64,000 bases of DNA from Sporosarcina luteola (GCF_023715245.1 NZ_JAMBNV010000001.1:1054001-1118000); one strand, 5' to 3'; shown: positions 25,493 to 35,592, counted from the stretch's first letter. Notes: generated by a model from the letters alone, not told the origin. Program-made: numbers and translations.

Positions 25493-26236
25493 ATGACCTA
25501 TCAAGTAGAGGTGAAAAATTTATCGGTTTCTTATGATGGGGAAAATGTATTGAGAAATATCAATTTCAACGTGGACGGCGGTAAGCTGATCGGCATCATC
25601 GGTCCGAATGGGGCTGGCAAATCCACTTTGATGAAAGCAGTTTTGGATTTGATTCATCGAGATCATGGAGATGTGTTGATAGACGGGAAACCGATGAAAG
25701 ATGTCCGAAAAAAAGTCGCATATGTCCCTCAACGGGCTGCAATCGATTGGGATTTCCCGATAACAGTTCTGAAGACTGTTCTGTTGGGAACCTATCCACA
25801 AGTCGGCATCTTCCGACGTCCTGGAAGGTCCGAAAAGCAGTGGGCACTGGAATGCCTGCAAAAGGTCGGAATGGATCAGTTTGCTAAGCGGCAGATCGGC
25901 GAGTTGTCGGGTGGGCAGCAACAACGTGTGTTTTTGGCACGGGCACTTGCACAGAAAGCGAATATATTCTTCTTGGATGAACCGTTCGTCGGCATTGACG
26001 TCACGAGTGAGGCACTCATCATCGGCATACTGAAGGAGCTGAGGGATGCTGGGAACTCGGTATTTGTCGTTCATCACGATTTAACAAAAGTGGAAGATTA
26101 TTTCGATGAACTTCTGCTACTCAATAAAGAGTTGATTACATCTGGTCCGGTGGCACGGGTCATGCAGCCGGATTCATTGAAAACCGCATACCAGTCACAA
26201 TACGGATTATGGGATGCATTGGGGGTCACTATATAA
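25493..26236 (+). CDS. mntB: Manganese ABC transporter, ATPase
   Basis: 247-residue ABC ATPase. Walker A GPNGAGKST (37-45), Q-loop YVPQR, signature LSGGQQQR, Walker B IFFLDEP and switch His in VHHDL are all intact. It powers import by the permease and binding protein encoded next. First gene of the three-gene operon behind two MntR-like boxes. The permease ATG overlaps its stop by one base. Confidence 0.93.
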   Translation: MTYQVEVKNLSVSYDGENVLRNINFNVDGGKLIGIIGPNGAGKSTLMKAVLDLIHRDHGDVLIDGKPMKDVRKKVAYVPQRAAIDWDFPITVLKTVLLGTYPQVGIFRRPGRSEKQWALECLQKVGMDQFAKRQIGELSGGQQQRVFLARALAQKANIFFLDEPFVGIDVTSEALIIGILKELRDAGNSVFVVHHDLTKVEDYFDELLLLNKELITSGPVARVMQPDSLKTAYQSQYGLWDALGVTI

Positions 26237-27117
26237 TGGACTTCATTTCCGATATCCAAAATTATGTATTTTTGCAGAAGGCATTGTTTACTTCGATTAT
26301 GGTTGGCATCATCTGCGGAGTGATCGGCTGCTTCATCATTCTACGAGGCATGGCGTTGATGGGAGATGCCATTTCACACGCGGTTCTGCCTGGCATTGCG
26401 GTCTCCTATATGCTTGGCATCAATTATCTTTACGGGGCAGTCTTCACTGGGCTATTGACTTCCGTCGGCATCGGTTTCATTTCACAAAACAGCCGGGTGA
26501 AAAATGATTCGTCCATCGGTATCGTTTTCAGCTCCTTTTTCGCACTCGGCATCATCTTGATTGCCAAGGCGAAATCAACCATAGATTTGACAAGCATTTT
26601 ATTCGGGAATGTGCTGTCCGTTAGATCCTCAGATATGTGGATGACTTTGGTAATTGGAACGATTGTGTTGCTCGTCGTTATTCTGTTTTATAAGGAACTG
26701 CTCGTCAGCACGTTCGATCCTACATTTGCAGCTTCTTACGGATTGCCGAATCGGCTAATCCATTATGTCCTGATGATTCTTCTGACATTGGTGACAGTGG
26801 CCTCTCTGCAGACGGTCGGTGTCATTCTCGTTGTGGCAATGCTCATCACTCCAGCTTCGACAGCTTATTTATTGACGAACCGATTGTCCGTGATGATTGT
26901 ACTTTCAGCGGCGTTCGGCGCGTTCTCAGCAATCATCGGACTGTATTTCAGCTTTGAGCATAATTTATCATCCGGTGCGGTCATTGTTCTCGTTACAACG
27001 GTCTTGTTCCTGATCGCCTTTGTATTTTCACCTAAACAAGGCATCTTTTGGCGTTCCGTTAGGATCCGAAAAAATAGAAATGGAGTAACTACAAAAAAGA
27101 AGGAGTCTTTTGAATGA
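26236..27117 (+). CDS. mntC: Manganese ABC transporter, permease
   Basis: 293-residue ABC-3 family permease with about eight membrane helices. The helix-loop GMALMGDAISHAVLPGIA is the conserved ATPase-contact region of metal permeases. ATG 26236 lies 8 nt after GGGGG and overlaps the ATPase stop (TAATG). The basic C-terminal tail overlaps the start of the binding-protein gene by 4 nt. Confidence 0.92.
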   Translation: MDFISDIQNYVFLQKALFTSIMVGIICGVIGCFIILRGMALMGDAISHAVLPGIAVSYMLGINYLYGAVFTGLLTSVGIGFISQNSRVKNDSSIGIVFSSFFALGIILIAKAKSTIDLTSILFGNVLSVRSSDMWMTLVIGTIVLLVVILFYKELLVSTFDPTFAASYGLPNRLIHYVLMILLTLVTVASLQTVGVILVVAMLITPASTAYLLTNRLSVMIVLSAAFGAFSAIIGLYFSFEHNLSSGAVIVLVTTVLFLIAFVFSPKQGIFWRSVRIRKNRNGVTTKKKESFE

Positions 27118-28043
27118 AACGTAAACTTTTGACACTTTGCATTATGTCCATAATGGCACTGCTTCTCAGCGCTTGTGGCGGGAAAAAAGAGGGGGCGGAG
27201 GATGAGAAAATCCAAATCGTAGCTACATTTTCCATACTAACTGATATCGTAAATGTAGTGGGAGGCGATCGGGTGGCTGTGCATAGCATGGTTCCGATAG
27301 GCACTGACCCGCATGAGTACGAACCGTTGCCCGAAGATATCAAAAAAGCCGCTGATGCGGATGTAATCTTTTACAATGGCTTGAACTTGGAAGGCGGAAA
27401 AACTGGTTGGTTTTCCAAACTAATCGCCTCCATCGGAAAAGATGAGAAGGATGTATATGAATTGATGGAAGGTGTGGAACCGAAATATATTACGACCGCT
27501 GACGGAAAAGACGAGGAGATTAATCCTCATGCTTTTCTTGATCCGATCGTAGGCATTCAAATGGTCGAAAACGCCCGCGACGCTCTATCGGAGATCGACC
27601 CTGACCATAAAGACTCCTATGAGAAGAATGCGGATGCATTGCTGAAGGAATTGCATGAGATCGATGAGTTGTATAAGACGAAAATCAGCGAGATTCCTGA
27701 ACAGCACCGCATCCTTGTCACTAGTGAGCGTGCCTACCAATATATGACGGATCGCTATGGGTTGCAGGAAGCGTTCCTCTGGGATATCGACACGGAGGAA
27801 ATCGGTACGCCGCGACAAATCAAGAGTTTGGTCGATTTTATCAAGGAGCATGATGTGCCAGCCTTATTTGTTGAAACGAATGTCGATAGACGTCCGATGG
27901 AAACCGTGTCGAAGGAGACAGGCGTTGACATCGCTTCAGAACTTTATTCGGATGAGCTCGGTAAACCGGGGACGGACGGCGGGTCATATGTTAAGTTTCT
28001 ACGATACAATATTGAAAAGATCCATGACGGATTAATGCGGTGA
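27114..28043 (+). CDS. mntA: Manganese-binding lipoprotein
   Basis: 309-residue cluster A-I solute-binding protein. Lipobox LSAC with Cys21. The metal ligands fall at His67 (DPHEYEP), His139 (NPHAFLDP), Glu205 (TSERAYQY) and Asp280 (SDELGKPG), the arrangement of PsaA-type manganese proteins and not the His-rich loop of zinc proteins. This and the MntR-like boxes support manganese. Overlaps the permease stop (ATGA). Confidence 0.93.
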   Translation: MKRKLLTLCIMSIMALLLSACGGKKEGAEDEKIQIVATFSILTDIVNVVGGDRVAVHSMVPIGTDPHEYEPLPEDIKKAADADVIFYNGLNLEGGKTGWFSKLIASIGKDEKDVYELMEGVEPKYITTADGKDEEINPHAFLDPIVGIQMVENARDALSEIDPDHKDSYEKNADALLKELHEIDELYKTKISEIPEQHRILVTSERAYQYMTDRYGLQEAFLWDIDTEEIGTPRQIKSLVDFIKEHDVPALFVETNVDRRPMETVSKETGVDIASELYSDELGKPGTDGGSYVKFLRYNIEKIHDGLMR

Positions 28044-28058
28044 ATCATGCGATTGACG

Positions 28059-28087
28059 GGACATCCTTTCGAAGGGTGTTCCGTTTT
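28059..28087 (+). terminator. Intrinsic terminator of the manganese operon
   Basis: GGACATCC pairs with GGGTGTTCC (one bulge) around TTTCGAA, then a T-rich run. Confidence 0.7.
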
Positions 28088-28156
28088 TCGTTTGAATTTA
28101 ATTCCGGCCGGACTTACTGTAAAATGAATGGTAGATTGCATGATCGTGCAATCCTT

Positions 28157-28336
28157 GAAATGCGCAATTGGAGACTTTTATGCGTCGATTTTGGAATTTA
28201 TGCGTTTCTGACGACGTTTATGCGCAGTTACAGGGAATTATGCATTTTTACGAGCTTTTATGAGCCGTTTAAGAGATTTATGCGTTTTTACGAGCTTTTA
28301 TGTGTCGTTTCAGAGATTTATACGTTTTAAATAGCA
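28157..28336. repeat. Array of nine 20-bp direct repeats (TTTATGCG core)
   Basis: Cores start at 28157 (GAAATGCG), 28177, 28197, 28217, 28237 (ATTATG), 28257, 28277, 28297 and 28317, exactly 20 bp apart. Units at 28257 and 28297 and those at 28277 and 28317 are also alike in the variable part, giving a local 40-bp period. The array fills the 327-bp gap between mntA and sbcD together with the terminator; I see no gene there. Confidence 0.95.
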
Positions 28337-28370
28337 AGTAAAATATAGATTATGCAGGGGGTTGAGAGTA

Positions 28371-29522
28371 TTGAAGTTTTTTCATACTGCCGATTGGCAT
28401 CTTGGCAAGCTGGTGCAAGGCGTGTATATGACGGAGGGGCAGCGGCATGTCCTTCGGCAATTCGTCGATGCCGTACGTGAGGAGAAGCCCGATGCGGTCA
28501 TCATTGCCGGTGATTTGTATGATCGTGCGGTTCCCCCGCCGGAAGCGGTAGCTTTATTGGATGAAGTGCTGTGGGAAATTGTCATGGAGCTGAAAACTCC
28601 GGTCATTGCGGTGGCGGGGAACCATGATAGCCCCGGACGTCTGCAATTCGGCAGCAGATTGATGCAATCGAACGGCTTTCATATCGTGGGACAAATGTCT
28701 GCGCAACCGGAGCCGGTCGTTCTGACGGATTCTTTCGGTGAGGTCCATTTCCATCTCGTACCGTATTGCGATCCGTCGATTGTGAAGCATTTATACGAAG
28801 ATGGCGACGTCGTCGACCATCATACAGCGATGGAGAAAGTGGTAGAACGAATTTGCAGCTCGATGGATCGGAACGCCCGACATGTGTTTGTGGGACATGC
28901 CTTTGTCACTCCTTTCGGCGAGGAAGAGGAGAATACGAGCGATTCGGAGCGTCCGCTCGCAATTGGTGGAGCGGAGTATGTTGCTGCACGTCTGTTTACA
29001 CAATTCGATTATACGGCCCTCGGTCATTTGCACCAGGCTCATTATGTCTCTGATGAAAAAATCCGTTATGCAGGTTCCCCGATGAAATATTCGATTTCGG
29101 AAGAGCGGCATGCAAAAGGGTTTTTCATCGTGGACATGGACGACGAAGGTAATGTGGAAGTGGAAAAGAGAGCGCTGACTCCATTGCATGATATGCGTAC
29201 AGTAGAAGGGACAATGGAAGATATTCTTGCACATCCACCTAGCAGTGATTATGTATTCGTGAAGCTGCATGACGAGACGCCAATTTTATTCCCGATGGAA
29301 AAAGTGAAGTCCGTCTATCCGAATGCTATGCATATCGAAAGGAAATTGGTGAGGACTGCGGCTACAATTGAACACCAATCGGCGGCCGCTACGGAAAAAC
29401 CGGATGATATGACACTGTTCAGGTTCTTTTATTCACAGATGAATGATATGGAACCTGATGCTGAAACGGAGAGGCTGTTTGCTGAAGTTTTGCAGGATGT
29501 CAAAGGAGGCGTTGAAAAATGA
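28371..29522 (+). CDS. sbcD: Exonuclease SbcCD subunit D
   Basis: 383-residue Mre11-type nuclease. The metallophosphoesterase motifs are HTADWHLG at the N-terminus, AGDLYDR, AGNHDSPGR and GHLHQ. With SbcC it cuts hairpins and DNA ends. TTG 28371 is chosen because GGGGG is 9 nt upstream and the protein then starts MKFFHTADWHLG like its homologues; the frame continues to TTG 28362. Stop and sbcC start overlap (ATGA). Confidence 0.95.
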   Translation: MKFFHTADWHLGKLVQGVYMTEGQRHVLRQFVDAVREEKPDAVIIAGDLYDRAVPPPEAVALLDEVLWEIVMELKTPVIAVAGNHDSPGRLQFGSRLMQSNGFHIVGQMSAQPEPVVLTDSFGEVHFHLVPYCDPSIVKHLYEDGDVVDHHTAMEKVVERICSSMDRNARHVFVGHAFVTPFGEEEENTSDSERPLAIGGAEYVAARLFTQFDYTALGHLHQAHYVSDEKIRYAGSPMKYSISEERHAKGFFIVDMDDEGNVEVEKRALTPLHDMRTVEGTMEDILAHPPSSDYVFVKLHDETPILFPMEKVKSVYPNAMHIERKLVRTAATIEHQSAAATEKPDDMTLFRFFYSQMNDMEPDAETERLFAEVLQDVKGGVEK

Positions 29523-32500
29523 AGCCGATCCAATTGACGATGACTGCATTCGGACCTTATAAAGGGACGGAAACAATCGATTTCCGCCAGCTTGAAGACC
29601 ATCGGCTGTTCGTTGTTTCCGGGGCGACAGGTGCTGGGAAGACAACGATTTTCGATGGAATCTGTTTTGCCTTATATGGACAGGCGAGTGGAGAGGACAG
29701 AACGGAATTCCGCTCGATGAGAAGTGATTTTGCAGATGATGCTGTTCAGACAGCCGTAGAATTGATTTTTGAAATAAATGGCCGTGCGTTTCGGATCATG
29801 AGGCAGATCCCCTATACAAAAAGCGGAAATAAAAGCGAGACGACTGCAAGAAGTGAATTTTTCGAACTGGTGGACGGCGGAGAAGTTCCCTTTGTCGATC
29901 GGCAAATCGTCTCGGAGATCAATCGGAAAGTCGAGGAGCTTGTCGGTTTTACACAAGCCCAATTCAGCCAGATCGTCATGCTCCCACAAGGTGAATTCCG
30001 GAAGTTCCTTACATCTGATACTGAAAATAAAGAAACGATCATGAGAAAAATCTTCAAAACGGAGGATTACCGGGAAATCGTCAATCGCTTGAAGACGAAA
30101 AGAGACGATGCAAACCAACAGTTGATGGATGGAAAAAGGAAAATGGATGGATTTATCCAACAAATTACGAGTATCATTCCACCCAGGGAGTCACTTATCT
30201 TTGAAGTTTTATCACAGGAGTATGCGAACGCTTTGCAAGTGATGGGTGGGCTCGAAAAGGAAATTTCCCATTATGGCATGAAGCGTGCCGAGGATGAAGC
30301 AAAGTATACAGCTGCCTATGAACAGCATGCTGAAATGTTGGAGGCGTATCACGCAGCTAAAAAGTGCAATGAGCAATTTGAGCAGTTAAGTCAACGAAAA
30401 ATTGCCCTTGAAAAATTACAGGAGGAAATCCCTTCTGTGCATGTGAAGGAAAAGCGTATCGCTGACGCCGAGCGGGCATCCATCATCCATGAAATCGAAA
30501 GCCAGTTCCGAGTGTTGGAAGAAGAAGTAAAGTCGAAGGAAAAGGATCACCAATATGCAATTGCTGCGGTACAAAAGGCGACGAAATGGCTGAAAGAGAA
30601 TCAGCATGCCTATAAGAAAGAGGAGGCAAAAGAGCAAGAAAGAGGAGCAGTTGCGGAACGACTCATCAGGCTGCGTGATCACCTCCCTGCCGTAACGGAT
30701 TTGGCAGCTAAGGAAGCAAGTGTACTGAATTTGAAAATGAAGATTGGCAAATTGGAAGGCGAATACGCAACGACTGCTGATAGGGCAGAAACAGAAAAAA
30801 GAAAAGTGGCCGAACTGAACGTACAAATCGAGAAATCGGAACAAACGATCACCGATTACGACGAGCTGCTTGAAGAGTTGAACACAATCAGATTGCATTA
30901 CAAGACCGTCCGTGATTTTGAAAAGCTGAAAAAAGAATACACAAACTGGACAGAAAAGAGAGAGAGTGCATCCGCCAAATTCATTCAAACGAAAAATGAG
31001 TTTGAGGCTATGCAAAATGCATGGTTGAATAATCAAGCCGCATATTTGGCGCAGACGTTACATGAAGGGGAGGCTTGTCCTGTCTGTGGAAGCGCCCATC
31101 ACCCGGCGAAAAATACCGGTCATGATGCCGAAACTGTTTCCCGCGATACACTTGATTTGAAAAGGTCAAATTTGGCGGATGTTGAAAGTGCATTTCGATC
31201 AGTTGAGGCGAAATGTGAAAGTGTATTTGCCCTACTTACAGAAAAAGAACAAGAAATGATAGAGCTTCAAATCATTGACGGACTGGATGCATTAGTTGCA
31301 AAGGGGCAGGAAACAGCTGAGAAAGTGGAGCGATTAAAAAGTGTACGGACTAAACTCGTTTCACTTAAAGAGCAGCAAAAGAAAGCAGACAAGGAAACAA
31401 CTGATTGGATTGCCCGCAAGACGGAAATCGAACAGGCATTGTTTGAACAAAAAACGTTATATGCGCAGGAATCTGCGTTACTGAAAAGGGAGATATCTTC
31501 CATTCCGGAAGGGCTGCGGGATCTGACTCGTCTTCAAGCGGAAATCAAGGATACGGAAACACAGAAACGCCAAATGGATGAAGCATGGCAACGCGTGAGA
31601 AAAAATTTGGAAGCGGCAAAGGAACAGCTGGCGACTTCTGTTAATTCAGAGCACCATTTGAAAAAATCCGTTGATGAAAGCATTGGAAAAAGAGATCTGG
31701 CGGCAGTCAGATTCCATAAGGCTTTACAAGAATCGGAATTCAGTACGGAAGAAGAATACCGGCAAGCGAAGATGGCAGAGGGGGACAGGCTCCTTCTGAA
31801 GGAATACGTCATGCAGTTCAAACAGCGTCTTCATGCAGTGAAGGAAGCAATTATTGAGCTGGAAGCCGGCCTTGCGGGAAAAGAGAAAACGAATCTGGAC
31901 GGTTTACTGGAGACGATTCAATCGTTGAAGTCAGCATATGAAAAAGCGTTCACGGAGTGGAATAATTCCATTGAATGTGAAAAAGCATTGATCCGATTGA
32001 AGTTGGAAATTGAAAAAACGGCAAAAGACGTGGATAATCTGGAAAGGAAAGTCGGTAAAATAACGGACTTATTCGACGTTATCCGTGGCCAAAATGATCA
32101 TAAGCTTTCATTTGAACGTTTCATTCAAATCGATTATTTGGAGCGTATCATCCAGTCTGCAAATGAAAGGCTGCGTAATTTATCCAATGGGCAATATGAA
32201 TTGATCCGCAGCGATCGTCAGGAAGTCCGTGGAAAGCAAAGTGGATTAGGGCTAGATGTATATGATGCCTACACCGGACAAAACAGGGATGTGAAGACGT
32301 TATCAGGTGGGGAGAAATTCAATGCTTCACTCAGCTTAGCGCTCGGTATGGCGGATGTCATTCAGAGTTATCAAGGTGCTGTGTCAATTGAAACGATGTT
32401 CATCGATGAAGGGTTCGGTACATTGGATGAGGAAGCATTGCAAAAAGCGGTAGACACGCTGATCGATTTACAAAAGTCAGGAAGAATGATTGGTGTCATC

Positions 32501-32596
32501 TCGCACGTGGAAGAGTTGAAAACTGCATTCCCTGCCATACTTGAAGTACAGAAGTCCAAAGAAGGACATAGCGTTACTCGGTTTATATTGAAATGA
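29519..32596 (+). CDS. sbcC: Exonuclease SbcCD subunit C (SMC-like ATPase)
   Basis: 1025-residue Rad50-type protein. Walker A GATGAGKTT near residue 36, long coiled coil, zinc hook CPVCG at about 520-524, second coiled coil, then signature LSGGEKF near 928 and Walker B MFIDEGFGTLD near 960. Length and order are normal for the family. It forms the heterotetramer with SbcD for DNA end processing. Followed by a terminator. Confidence 0.95.
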   Translation: MKPIQLTMTAFGPYKGTETIDFRQLEDHRLFVVSGATGAGKTTIFDGICFALYGQASGEDRTEFRSMRSDFADDAVQTAVELIFEINGRAFRIMRQIPYTKSGNKSETTARSEFFELVDGGEVPFVDRQIVSEINRKVEELVGFTQAQFSQIVMLPQGEFRKFLTSDTENKETIMRKIFKTEDYREIVNRLKTKRDDANQQLMDGKRKMDGFIQQITSIIPPRESLIFEVLSQEYANALQVMGGLEKEISHYGMKRAEDEAKYTAAYEQHAEMLEAYHAAKKCNEQFEQLSQRKIALEKLQEEIPSVHVKEKRIADAERASIIHEIESQFRVLEEEVKSKEKDHQYAIAAVQKATKWLKENQHAYKKEEAKEQERGAVAERLIRLRDHLPAVTDLAAKEASVLNLKMKIGKLEGEYATTADRAETEKRKVAELNVQIEKSEQTITDYDELLEELNTIRLHYKTVRDFEKLKKEYTNWTEKRESASAKFIQTKNEFEAMQNAWLNNQAAYLAQTLHEGEACPVCGSAHHPAKNTGHDAETVSRDTLDLKRSNLADVESAFRSVEAKCESVFALLTEKEQEMIELQIIDGLDALVAKGQETAEKVERLKSVRTKLVSLKEQQKKADKETTDWIARKTEIEQALFEQKTLYAQESALLKREISSIPEGLRDLTRLQAEIKDTETQKRQMDEAWQRVRKNLEAAKEQLATSVNSEHHLKKSVDESIGKRDLAAVRFHKALQESEFSTEEEYRQAKMAEGDRLLLKEYVMQFKQRLHAVKEAIIELEAGLAGKEKTNLDGLLETIQSLKSAYEKAFTEWNNSIECEKALIRLKLEIEKTAKDVDNLERKVGKITDLFDVIRGQNDHKLSFERFIQIDYLERIIQSANERLRNLSNGQYELIRSDRQEVRGKQSGLGLDVYDAYTGQNRDVKTLSGGEKFNASLSLALGMADVIQSYQGAVSIETMFIDEGFGTLDEEALQKAVDTLIDLQKSGRMIGVISHVEELKTAFPAILEVQKSKEGHSVTRFILK

Positions 32597-32598
32597 AA

Positions 32599-32634
32599 GA
32601 GAGGCAGGGGGGAACCTCCTGTCTTCTTTTATTG
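32599..32634 (+). terminator. Terminator of sbcDC
   Basis: AGAGGCAGG and CCTCCTGTCTTCT pair imperfectly, followed by TTTTATT. Confidence 0.55.
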
Positions 32635-32665
32635 TAAAAATTACTCTGATTAACCGACAAAATAA

Positions 32666-32680
32666 TATATTCAGGAAATA
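32666..32680. promoter_or_regulatory. Possible CodY box
   Basis: TATATTCAGGAAATA matches the CodY consensus AATTTTCWGAAAATT at 11 of 15 positions and lies just upstream of the brnQ promoter, a known type of CodY target. Confidence 0.35.
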
Positions 32681-32688
32681 ATTTACTG

Positions 32689-32717
32689 TTGCATTTTTAC
32701 GTATAGGGGTTTAATAT
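32689..32717 (+). promoter_or_regulatory. SigmaA promoter of brnQ
   Basis: TTGCAT (32689-32694), 17-bp spacer, TAATAT (32712-32717). Confidence 0.65.
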
Positions 32718-32782
32718 AAAAAAATGCGATATATTGCATACAACACAAAGAGTGATTCTCAACATGAAGGGGTTCAAAAACT

Positions 32783-34159
32783 ATGCAGAATAAACTGTCT
32801 TTTTCATCGTATCTATTAATCGGAATCATGTTGTTTGCCCTTTTCTTTGGCGCCGGAAACTTGATCTTTCCCGCTCAATTGGGTCAAAATGCAGGGACGA
32901 ATTTGTGGCCTGCAGTCATCGGCTTTCTCATAACAGGGGTAGGATTGCCTTTTCTTGGGATACTAGCAATGGGCTTTTCGGGAAGCCGGAACTTGCAGGA
33001 TTTGGCAAGTCGGGTTCACCCAATCTACGCAATCTTATTCACATCTTTATTATATTTAACGATCGGACCGTTCTTTGCAGCTCCAAGGACCGGAGCGGTT
33101 GCATTTGATATCGGATTTTCTGCATACATTCCGGAAGAGTATACGCGTTTCGGTTTGTTCATCTTCACACTCATCTTTTTCGGGGTGACATTATGGCTGT
33201 CGCTTAACCCGGCAAAGATCGTAGACCGGATCGGGAAAATCATGTCGCCGGCTATCATTGTTTTATTGCTCGTGTTGCTTGCCGTCGCTTTTGTCAATCC
33301 GATAGGAGCGATTCAATCCCCGGTGGATGTGTATGCGGATGCCGCGTTTATGAAAGGGTTCATGGAAGGGTATAACACGATGGATGCCTTGGCGTCGCTA
33401 GTCTTCGGCATTATTGTCATTAATGTCATCCGTTCCATGGGGGTTACGAACAATGTCCAAATCCTATCAGCAACAGCGAAAACCGGTTTTGTGGCGGCTG
33501 GATTTTTGGGACTCATCTATGTGGGGATTGCATACCTTGGAGCGACGACGACGGAAGTATTTGGTCTGTTTGATACTGGGGGTCCTGTATTAAGTGGGGC
33601 AGCATCGCATTACTTCGGCACTTTCGGTTCAGTTATGTTGGCTGTAATCATTTTACTTGCCTGCTTAACGACGAGTATCGGGTTAGTCACTGCTTGCGGT
33701 GAATATTTCCACACAATCATTCCAAAGGTAAGCTATAAAGTTTTTGTAATGATTTTCACAGCATTTTGCTTCATCGTCTCAAACTTCGGATTGTCCAATA
33801 TCATTACGTATTCGATTCCTGTATTGATGTTTTTATATCCGCTCGCTGTTGTGCTCATGTTGCTGACATTTACTTCACCGTTGTTCAATCATTCAAGAAT
33901 CGTATATGTCAGCGCGACGGCTGTGGCATTTTTGATAAGTGTTATTGATGGTGTGAAGACTCTCTACGGGACGTTGGGAATAGTTGAACAGGAGTGGCCG
34001 AACTGGCTAAGCAATATTGTGAATTTCTATGATACTATTTTGCCGTACTATAGCGAAGGCCTAGGCTGGCTTCTTCCGGTAGTGATTGTCATGCTGATTA
34101 CTGGCGTCATCGCCAAAATGATTCAGCCGTCAGTGCAATATAAAGAGCACTCCAATTAA
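32783..34159 (+). CDS. brnQ: Branched-chain amino acid carrier BrnQ
   Basis: 458-residue sodium-coupled importer of leucine, isoleucine and valine. Twelve membrane helices. The N-terminal FALFFGAGNLIFPAQLGQ and the loop IGPFFAAPRTGAVAFDIG are diagnostic of the LIVCS family. AAGGGG lies 10 nt before ATG. A possible CodY box upstream suggests repression in rich medium. Confidence 0.95.
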   Translation: MQNKLSFSSYLLIGIMLFALFFGAGNLIFPAQLGQNAGTNLWPAVIGFLITGVGLPFLGILAMGFSGSRNLQDLASRVHPIYAILFTSLLYLTIGPFFAAPRTGAVAFDIGFSAYIPEEYTRFGLFIFTLIFFGVTLWLSLNPAKIVDRIGKIMSPAIIVLLLVLLAVAFVNPIGAIQSPVDVYADAAFMKGFMEGYNTMDALASLVFGIIVINVIRSMGVTNNVQILSATAKTGFVAAGFLGLIYVGIAYLGATTTEVFGLFDTGGPVLSGAASHYFGTFGSVMLAVIILLACLTTSIGLVTACGEYFHTIIPKVSYKVFVMIFTAFCFIVSNFGLSNIITYSIPVLMFLYPLAVVLMLLTFTSPLFNHSRIVYVSATAVAFLISVIDGVKTLYGTLGIVEQEWPNWLSNIVNFYDTILPYYSEGLGWLLPVVIVMLITGVIAKMIQPSVQYKEHSN

Positions 34160-34178
34160 AAAATTGGAGTGCTTTTTT
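34145..34178. terminator. Bidirectional terminator
   Basis: GCACTCCAATT pairs with AATTGGAGTGC around AAAA, then six T; overlaps the brnQ stop and faces the GntR gene. Confidence 0.85.
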
Positions 34179-34839
34179 AGTCTGTTTTCTTGGAATGAAA
34201 TTCGTCGATAGCACGGAGCCAGTTTTCACGCATGATCGATGCTGCTTTTTCCCCTTTGCCTTCTTTCAGTAACTTAATAATATCCTTATGCTCGTCGATC
34301 GACTTTTCCGTTAAGATGATCGAGTTATGGAAGAACAATCGACGTACATGGGTTTGCAAAGAAGCGACAATGGAATGAATATATTTGTTCGCCGCTTGGT
34401 CGACGATGATTTGATGGAAGTCTTCGTCGATTTTCAAAGCAGTGAAGTAATCCTCTTCCTGGACAGCCTTGGCGAAACGATCATTCGTCTCTTCCAATTC
34501 CTTTATGACATTTTCATCCAAGTTAGGGGCTGCAAGTTCCGTGGATAAAGCTTGCATGGCGGCTAAGGGCGGCAAGAGGTCATTGATCGATTCTTTGTCC
34601 ACCTCTGTTACTTGTGTCGCTTTTCCCGGATACATCTTGACGAACCCTTGGACCTCCAGCAACTGAAGCGACTCACGGATCGGTGTTCTGCTAACACCGA
34701 GCGCTTCCGCCAGTTCGATATCATTCAGCTTTTCGCCTGGCTGCAATGTTCCGTCAATAATCCATTGCTGCAATTGAGTAAATGCACTTTCTTTCGCTGT
34801 CACGCGTGTCGGTCTTTGATGCTCCGAAGGTATCGGCAT
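34177..34839 (-). CDS. GntR-family regulator, FadR/FCD type
   Basis: 220-residue repressor-type protein. Winged helix at about 15-75 with DIELAEALGVSRTPIRESL, and an all-helical FCD domain with metal-binding-like residues (DEDFHQII about 143, H194-like in DEHKDII). FCD proteins respond to organic acids or related metabolites. The ligand and targets are unknown; BrnQ is convergent, so not an obvious target. Confidence 0.88.
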   Translation of the reverse strand: MPIPSEHQRPTRVTAKESAFTQLQQWIIDGTLQPGEKLNDIELAEALGVSRTPIRESLQLLEVQGFVKMYPGKATQVTEVDKESINDLLPPLAAMQALSTELAAPNLDENVIKELEETNDRFAKAVQEEDYFTALKIDEDFHQIIVDQAANKYIHSIVASLQTHVRRLFFHNSIILTEKSIDEHKDIIKLLKEGKGEKAASIMRENWLRAIDEFHSKKTD

Positions 34840-34950
34840 TGCTGATCACCATCCTGCTTGCAATTTGAATAACATGTCCTGCTTCACTTCTAGTACTAAT
34901 AGTATACATGAAAAAAATGAAGGAGGAAATTTTTATATGCAATATATCAG

Positions 34951-35472
34951 TTAGATTCTGCGGGAATATACGAGAGATATATCTTCATCCTCTTCGGCCG
35001 CACCATATGATACCTCTTCCCGCTTAAAAATAAAACCTTTCGATTCATAAAATGGAATTCCGTACATATTTCCTTTTGCAACCGAAACCCATTGCCGGAC
35101 CGCTCCATACGTATGCTTCTGTATTTTTGTATAAAAATCTAACAATCTTGAACCAATTCCTTCTCCTCTTGCTTCAGGGGCAACATAGAATACGTAAATC
35201 TCTCCCTCAGTCTCATTTATCATGCCGCCTCCAATGACTCCAAAGAGGTTTCCTTCCTTTTCAGCGACAATATAGCCGTGCCACCTTTTGTCGATTGTTG
35301 TGACTTCCTGTTTGACGCGTTCGACATTGTAATAATTCTCAATTAACCGCTCAATATAGGCGTTTGTGAACAGCTCTCCATAAGTGAACCACTGGCATCG
35401 TGAAAGCAAGTCAGCAAGGGTTTTTGCTTCATTCTGCTTCGCGTTTCTTACTAAAATTTCTGTCAATCTCAT
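34951..35472 (-). CDS. GNAT family N-acetyltransferase
   Basis: 173 residues. Motif A of the GNAT fold is YVFYVAPEARGEGIGSRLL, followed by the C-terminal NMYGIPFYESKGF. Substrate unknown. The start is uncertain: ATG 35472 is 3 nt after GGAAGG, while TTG 35466 is 9 nt away; a longer frame upstream has no ribosome site. Confidence 0.82.
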   Translation of the reverse strand: MRLTEILVRNAKQNEAKTLADLLSRCQWFTYGELFTNAYIERLIENYYNVERVKQEVTTIDKRWHGYIVAEKEGNLFGVIGGGMINETEGEIYVFYVAPEARGEGIGSRLLDFYTKIQKHTYGAVRQWVSVAKGNMYGIPFYESKGFIFKREEVSYGAAEEDEDISLVYSRRI

Positions 35473-35592
35473 CTTCCTTCCATCGTAATATTCACTTCTC
35501 TTTTGTAATAAGAATGGTTGCAAAATGTAACATGCATGTAATACTTTACTGCTAATCTATGAGTAGACTAAAAAAGGCGGGGAGTAGAAAAC

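Noticed and set aside
30416..31036. Antisense ORFs in sbcC and other large genes
   Set aside because: Shadow frames from codon bias in the coiled-coil gene.
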